Assembly: GCA_028818705.1 (NCBI GenBank)
Contig: JAPPNJ010000230.1
Coordinates: 1-46,767, forward strand
Direction of reading: 5' to 3'
Source of the DNA: Candidatus Poribacteria bacterium
GTDB taxonomy: Bacteria > Poribacteria > WGA-4E > WGA-3G
DNA: 46,767 nucleotides
Made by a program: the position numbers and the translations under genes. The first letter of the stretch is position 1. Every line of letters begins with the position of its first letter. Shown piece by piece: positions 43,004 through 46,767 of the stretch. Below the pieces are notes generated by a model that searched no databases, was not told the DNA's origin, and saw nothing but the letters and a program-made list of their open reading frames with translations.

Positions 43004-43849
43004 TCATTTTGAGATTGTCTTGAGTGTCGCCCAGACAATAGGGAGTTTCCCCGGCGGTTGAACGGACAACCCAATTTTCGATTCAAAATTCTGGGTCACT
43101 TCATCAGCAGTAAGGGGACGATCGTAAATGCGGACTTCATCAATGAGACCGGAAAAGTGACGCTCAACCTTTCCACGGTTGTTCGCCGCGCCGATATAGA
43201 CCGGCTCCACAAACGGAATAAAGGTGTCGAGATCTTTTGCAGAACCGACAATTACCTCTTGTGACTCGCCGTCCATATAAATGCTAACCTCGGATTTGCC
43301 AGCGTCTTCAATTGCAAAAACAATGTGATGCCATTTACCGTCCGATAATGGAAACTCGATTTCAACAGCGATCGCATTGCATCCCGCCGCTGATTTCTGG
43401 CGAACGTAGTAGTGGACAATGTCCTCAGCAAGCGGAAAACCTGCTTTCGCGCTCCGATTGACATCAATTGCCCATGCCATATTACAACCCTGATCAAGAA
43501 CTTTGAAAAGCGTCGTCCAGTCTTTCTTGAAACTCGTTTTAACCCAAGCTTCAAAGGTAGACGAAGCTACCTGTTCACCAAAATTACCGAGGTTTGTCAG
43601 ATTAACATAATCGTCGTTCCCATCAAATTCGAGGGCATCTCCGACTTTCCCACCTACAACCTTCGGGGCACCAACAATTTTGCCGTCATTTTCGCCCCAG
43701 ACATCTTTGACGGCGCCGCCAGCGACGTCTTTCTGGTCAAACGTCCAATAACTTACAAGTCCGTCCGTGACGACTGGTGCTGTATATCCGCTGTGTGAGA
43801 GTGTTACAATAATCAGGATGAGCGTGAGGAGATGAAATAACCTTTTCAT
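43004..43849 (-). CDS. Secreted LamG-like jellyroll protein
   Basis: The ATG at 43849 is chosen because AAGGAGG lies 6-7 bases upstream. The 281-residue protein has a signal peptide (about 1-23), LVSYWTFDQKDVAGGAVKDVWGENDG, ALEFDGNDDYVNLTNLG, TFEAWVKTSFKKDW, WHHIVFAIED and the closing FSGLIDEVRIYDRPLTADEV, all LamG-fold signatures. It is a typical exported glycan-binding or adhesion domain with no catalytic domain. The C-terminus SVQPPGKLPIVWATLK parallels the tails of the proteins at 7044 and 7894. It faces a divergent promoter region for the TPP enzyme. Confidence 0.87.
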   Translation of the reverse strand: MKRLFHLLTLILIIVTLSHSGYTAPVVTDGLVSYWTFDQKDVAGGAVKDVWGENDGKIVGAPKVVGGKVGDALEFDGNDDYVNLTNLGNFGEQVASSTFEAWVKTSFKKDWTTLFKVLDQGCNMAWAIDVNRSAKAGFPLAEDIVHYYVRQKSAAGCNAIAVEIEFPLSDGKWHHIVFAIEDAGKSEVSIYMDGESQEVIVGSAKDLDTFIPFVEPVYIGAANNRGKVERHFSGLIDEVRIYDRPLTADEVTQNFESKIGLSVQPPGKLPIVWATLKTISK

Positions 43850-43990
43850 AGCTTTCCTCCTTGCGAAAGCGTACATGTTTCCGATTCTATGAGAAATTTG
43901 TGGTATGGTCTCAAGGCTATCCGGATCGGTGAAGTAATTATAGCATCTCTGAGATTTCTTACCAAATTTATTTTCATTCTAAGTTCACGC

Positions 43991-44019
43991 TTGCAAGTTA
44001 CGTTGGAAACTGGTAAAAT
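43991..44019 (+). promoter_or_regulatory. Candidate promoter of the TPP enzyme
   Basis: TTGCAA (43991-43996), a 17-base spacer and TAAAAT (44014-44019) preceded by TGG give a long leader of about 185 bases. The -35 is part of a 15-base sequence (CGCTTGCAAGTTACG, 43988-44002) that recurs at 44173-44187 just before the gene. Confidence 0.45.
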
Positions 44020-44209
44020 GCATCTCACATCGTGTTGCAAAGACAAATTCGTACGAAATCGTAGCCTGCAACAACGGCGCAGGGTTTTTGCTTGGGTGTT
44101 TCCACTAGATATACGGAAAGGCACTTTCAACACAGAACCTACCTGACCGAACCGCAAGGTAAGTTTAAAAATCGCTTGCAAGTTACGCGAAAAGGGAGGA
44201 GAAAGAATT

Positions 44210-45883
44210 ATGCCGAAAATGACAGGTGCTAAATTTATTGCTGATACCGTCCACGGATATGGGATTACGCACGCTTTTTTTATGCCCTATATCGGACCGC
44301 GGGCTTTAATGGAGATGGAAAAGCTCGGAATCAAACGCGTTCAGACACACGGTGAAAAAGCAGCAGCGTATATGGCTGATGCCTATGCCCGTGTGAACCG
44401 CGCTCCCAGTCTCTGTATGGCACAGTCGGTTGGAGCAGTCAACCTCGCCGCCGGGCTACAAGATGCCTATCTCGCTTGTTCACCAGTGATTGCACTGACT
44501 GGCAAGGAAAACCAGATCAATCAACAACGGCACGCCTACCAAGAGGTAGACCACGTTAATCCATTTTCTGCCGTTACCAAATATAGCGCGTATGTGGCTA
44601 CGCCAGAGCAGCTCCCCTTCTATCTACGCCAAGCTTTCCGAGCTGCTACAACAGGGACACCAGGACCTGCACATCTTGATTTTGAAGGTATTGCCGGATC
44701 CTCGGTTATCGATCGAGAAGGCGAACTTGAGGTAATCATTGAAGAGGCGTTTACGCAATTACCGCCGTTCCGACCCGAGGCAGAAGCGGAAAAAGTAGCA
44801 GAGGCTATCAAAATACTCGCTGATGCGAAACGACCTATCATTGTGGCCGGTGGCGGTGTAACGGCGTCGGATGCAAGAGCGGAACTTGTCGCATTGGCAG
44901 AAAAACTTTCAATTCCAGTGGCGACATCTTTAAATGCAAAGGCGATGTTTCCAAGTGACCATCCGCTGGCAGTCGGAACGCCGGGTTCATACTCACGTGC
45001 ATGCGCCAACCAGGCTGTGTGCGAAGCAGACCTTGTCTTCTTTATCGGGAGTCACACTGGCGGACAGGTAACCAACGGATACCAGATTCCGCCGCAAGGT
45101 ACGCCGGTTATACAACTCGATATCAATCCTGATGAACTCGGACGGAATTATCCGATCCAATTAGGAATGCAGGGAGATGTCAGGAATACACTGCGTCGGA
45201 TAATTGCCGAGGCACAGAATGGAGCACCACGCACTGAGTGGGTAAGTCGCGTCCAGGAATTAGTGGGTAACTGGAAAGAGGAAGTCAGTGAGAAGGTGAA
45301 CTCCGAGCGGCTTCCTATGCTACCAGAACGGCTATGCCGTGAACTTACTGACTACCTACCATCGGATGCGATTCTCGTATCCGACACAGGACATTCAGGC
45401 ATCTGGACCGGTACAATGATTGACTTTAAACATCCCGATCAATCTTTCATACGTTGTTCGGGTTCGCTCGGATGGGGTCTCCCCGCAGCAATGGGGGCAA
45501 AATGCGCGCAACCTGATAGACCTGTGATCTGTTTCACGGGTGATGGCGGTATCTGGTATCACATGACGGAACTTGATACAGCAATGAAATCTGGAATTAA
45601 CGCAGTCATAGTTGTGAACAATAATCACTCGCTGAACCAAGAGCAAGGTGGTGTTGAGGGGGTTTACGGGGGTCGGACACCTGGTTCCGATGAACTCTGG
45701 TTGTTCCCGGATGCAGACTTCGCGAAGATGGCAGAATCGATGGGGTGTCTCGGAATCACGGTCAACAAACCGAACGAACTCGCGAGTGCGCTGGATCAGG
45801 CACTTGATTCAGGGAGACCGGCGGTTGTGGACGTCAAAACGCATGTGGAGGGAATTGCCCCACGGACATGGATGCCTTCTTAA
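44210..45883 (+). CDS. Thiamine-diphosphate-dependent enzyme (acetolactate synthase family)
   Basis: GGGAGGAG (44194-44201) precedes the ATG by 8 bases. The 557-residue protein has the three-domain plan of TPP enzymes: pyrimidine-binding with the catalytic Glu49 in HGEKAAAYMADAYAR; a central domain ILADAKRPIIVAGGGV; and the C-terminal PP domain with GDGGIWYHMTELDTAMKSG and VNNNHSLNQEQ (metal motif, near 443-480). It resembles acetolactate synthase or benzoylformate decarboxylase type enzymes, but branched-chain genes are not next to it. It may act on an oxo-acid. A bidirectional terminator follows. Confidence 0.9.
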   Translation: MPKMTGAKFIADTVHGYGITHAFFMPYIGPRALMEMEKLGIKRVQTHGEKAAAYMADAYARVNRAPSLCMAQSVGAVNLAAGLQDAYLACSPVIALTGKENQINQQRHAYQEVDHVNPFSAVTKYSAYVATPEQLPFYLRQAFRAATTGTPGPAHLDFEGIAGSSVIDREGELEVIIEEAFTQLPPFRPEAEAEKVAEAIKILADAKRPIIVAGGGVTASDARAELVALAEKLSIPVATSLNAKAMFPSDHPLAVGTPGSYSRACANQAVCEADLVFFIGSHTGGQVTNGYQIPPQGTPVIQLDINPDELGRNYPIQLGMQGDVRNTLRRIIAEAQNGAPRTEWVSRVQELVGNWKEEVSEKVNSERLPMLPERLCRELTDYLPSDAILVSDTGHSGIWTGTMIDFKHPDQSFIRCSGSLGWGLPAAMGAKCAQPDRPVICFTGDGGIWYHMTELDTAMKSGINAVIVVNNNHSLNQEQGGVEGVYGGRTPGSDELWLFPDADFAKMAESMGCLGITVNKPNELASALDQALDSGRPAVVDVKTHVEGIAPRTWMPS

Positions 45884-45979
45884 AGACAGGTTATTTAGAT
45901 TTCAAACAGTGTGTCGGATGCTTGTGACAATCCCACGAGATTTTGCCAGCATATTAACATCTGTTGACTTTATAAACCC

Positions 45980-46010
45980 AAAAGCCGTTTTCTCTGTGAA
46001 AACGGCTTTT
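45980..46010. terminator. Bidirectional terminator between convergent genes
   Basis: AAAAGCCGTTTTC (45980-45992) and GAAAACGGCTTTT (45998-46010) are exact complements with a 5-base loop, flanked by T/A runs on both strands. It lies between the TPP enzyme stop (45883) and the convergent gene at 46031. Confidence 0.85.
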
Positions 46011-46030
46011 ATTAATGAGGCGGTGCTTTT

Positions 46031-46767
46031 CTAATCTTCTGCCAACTCTATTCCTAAGTAGTGCTGCAAGATCGGTAGGATGTCTATTTCTTCTCGGGCC
46101 CGTTGTTGATAGAAGCAGTCGGCTAAATCTCTACAGAAAGCAAATAGATTCTCTGGATTATAGGTGTACATCTCGTCGAATAGGAGTTTGTATATGGCGA
46201 TAGCCGTGTATGGTGGATCTTCTGTTTCTGCTATTTCCTGCCAACTAACTTGCTCTTGAACCCATAAATCTTCGCTGCACCATCCCAAGTAAACGAGTAT
46301 CCAACTCGTCATATACTGCGTAATCGCTTCAACGCTCGGTTCATAGCGGCTGGATACTGGCCCACTGATCCAGCAATGAAAAAGTTCATGGACGAAAAAA
46401 TGGTATGCGAGATCCTGTTCTGGTTCTGTGTAACCAAATTCCATCGGAAGTTCGCAGATAATTTTAATTTCTCTGAAGTGCTCTCGAAGGGAATAAATTT
46501 GTCGATTTATCTCAGATCGCGCACCGTAGTTATTAGATTCGCAGATTCGATCTTCCACTTGAATAACAACGTCAGGTCCCGGTCCCATAAGTTTTTCAAA
46601 TTCGTGACGGGTCTGTTCTAATAACTCAAGAATAGTTTTAGGGCTCCAAGGACGTTTCGCCTCTGCTTTATAAGTAAAGTTCTTTGAAGATGCGACCGAA
46701 TCCCACGCTCTATTATCATCTTCTTCAGCGTCAAAACGCCAGTCTTTAGACTGGGGATGTAGACGCT
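46031..46767 (-). CDS. Partial protein with an HExxH zinc-peptidase-like motif, cut by the window edge
   Basis: The frame stays open from 46031 through the right edge with no stop, so the N-terminus lies outside; an internal ATG at 46588 is probably not the start. The visible 245 residues include HFFVHELFHCW (HExxH) followed after about 12-16 residues by EPSVEAITQYM, which could supply the third zinc ligand Glu (gluzincin-type spacing). No family name is claimed. Exported status cannot be judged. It ends by convergence with the TPP gene at a terminator. Confidence 0.6.
   Translation of the reverse strand, partial: RLHPQSKDWRFDAEEDDNRAWDSVASSKNFTYKAEAKRPWSPKTILELLEQTRHEFEKLMGPGPDVVIQVEDRICESNNYGARSEINRQIYSLREHFREIKIICELPMEFGYTEPEQDLAYHFFVHELFHCWISGPVSSRYEPSVEAITQYMTSWILVYLGWCSEDLWVQEQVSWQEIAETEDPPYTAIAIYKLLFDEMYTYNPENLFAFCRDLADCFYQQRAREEIDILPILQHYLGIELAED

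Noticed and set aside
42139..43086. Longer start of the PhyH-like gene
   Set aside because: It would overlap the LamG gene by 83 bases, and the added 54 residues lack family features.

Overview
The base composition is moderate and there is no rRNA, tRNA or CRISPR. Gene content points to a Gram-negative, didermic, uncultivated bacterium of the Poribacteria type, inferred from family content rather than from a marker gene. The indicators are many secreted LamG-fold and PQQ-like beta-propeller proteins, a sulfatase, a phytanoyl-CoA-dioxygenase-like protein, a Gfo/Idh/MocA oxidoreductase, RND pumps, a heptose-phosphate adenylyltransferase, and dispersed short hairpin repeats between genes.

Layout. 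1-295 is a non-coding array of small hairpins. 296-6823 (minus) carries a DsbD-type thiol transporter, a PorX-like receiver/PglZ protein with a degenerate receiver, and two FAD-linked (GlcE/GlcD-like) oxidases. 7044-16359 (plus) carries two secreted LamG-like proteins, a tandem pair of near-identical RND permeases, and a Gfo/Idh/MocA oxidoreductase. 16373-20332 (minus) holds an AAA ATPase overlapping a small PD-(D/E)XK-like protein (a candidate two-gene defence module), a GH88-like hydrolase and RfaE2. 20615-21775 (plus) is an EF-Tu paralogue that has lost its G3, G4 and G5 motifs. 21805-27816 (minus) holds a PaaK-like ligase, an orphan DUF433 protein, a HemN/HemW-like radical SAM enzyme, a beta-propeller, an iron alcohol dehydrogenase and a small lipoprotein. 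28100-28712 (plus) is an MntA/HepT toxin-antitoxin pair with its own promoter; a decayed second mntA start lies at 32671-32730. 28826-34210 (minus) holds a dipeptidase, a frameshifted sulfatase, a cytochrome P460-like protein and a LuxC-like aldehyde dehydrogenase.

34451-41394 (minus) looks like one long transcription unit: two propeller proteins, a lipoprotein, a LuxE/PaaK-like ligase, a probable selenoprotein and a short propeller. It leads towards the LuxC-like reductase and is interrupted twice by inverted-repeat elements. Beyond it lie two small membrane proteins, a PhyH-like oxygenase, a third LamG protein, a thiamine-diphosphate enzyme (plus) and a partial HExxH metallopeptidase running off the right edge.

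The strongest new observation is at 35167-36336. Two ORFs are in one frame, separated only by a TGA that follows a Cys codon, and a GGUC-looped hairpin resembling the E. coli fdhF SECIS lies just downstream. Next are the ATPase/nuclease-like pair, the degenerate EF-Tu and the PorX homologue without a phospho-acceptor. All family assignments come from motif reading by eye; no database search was run.
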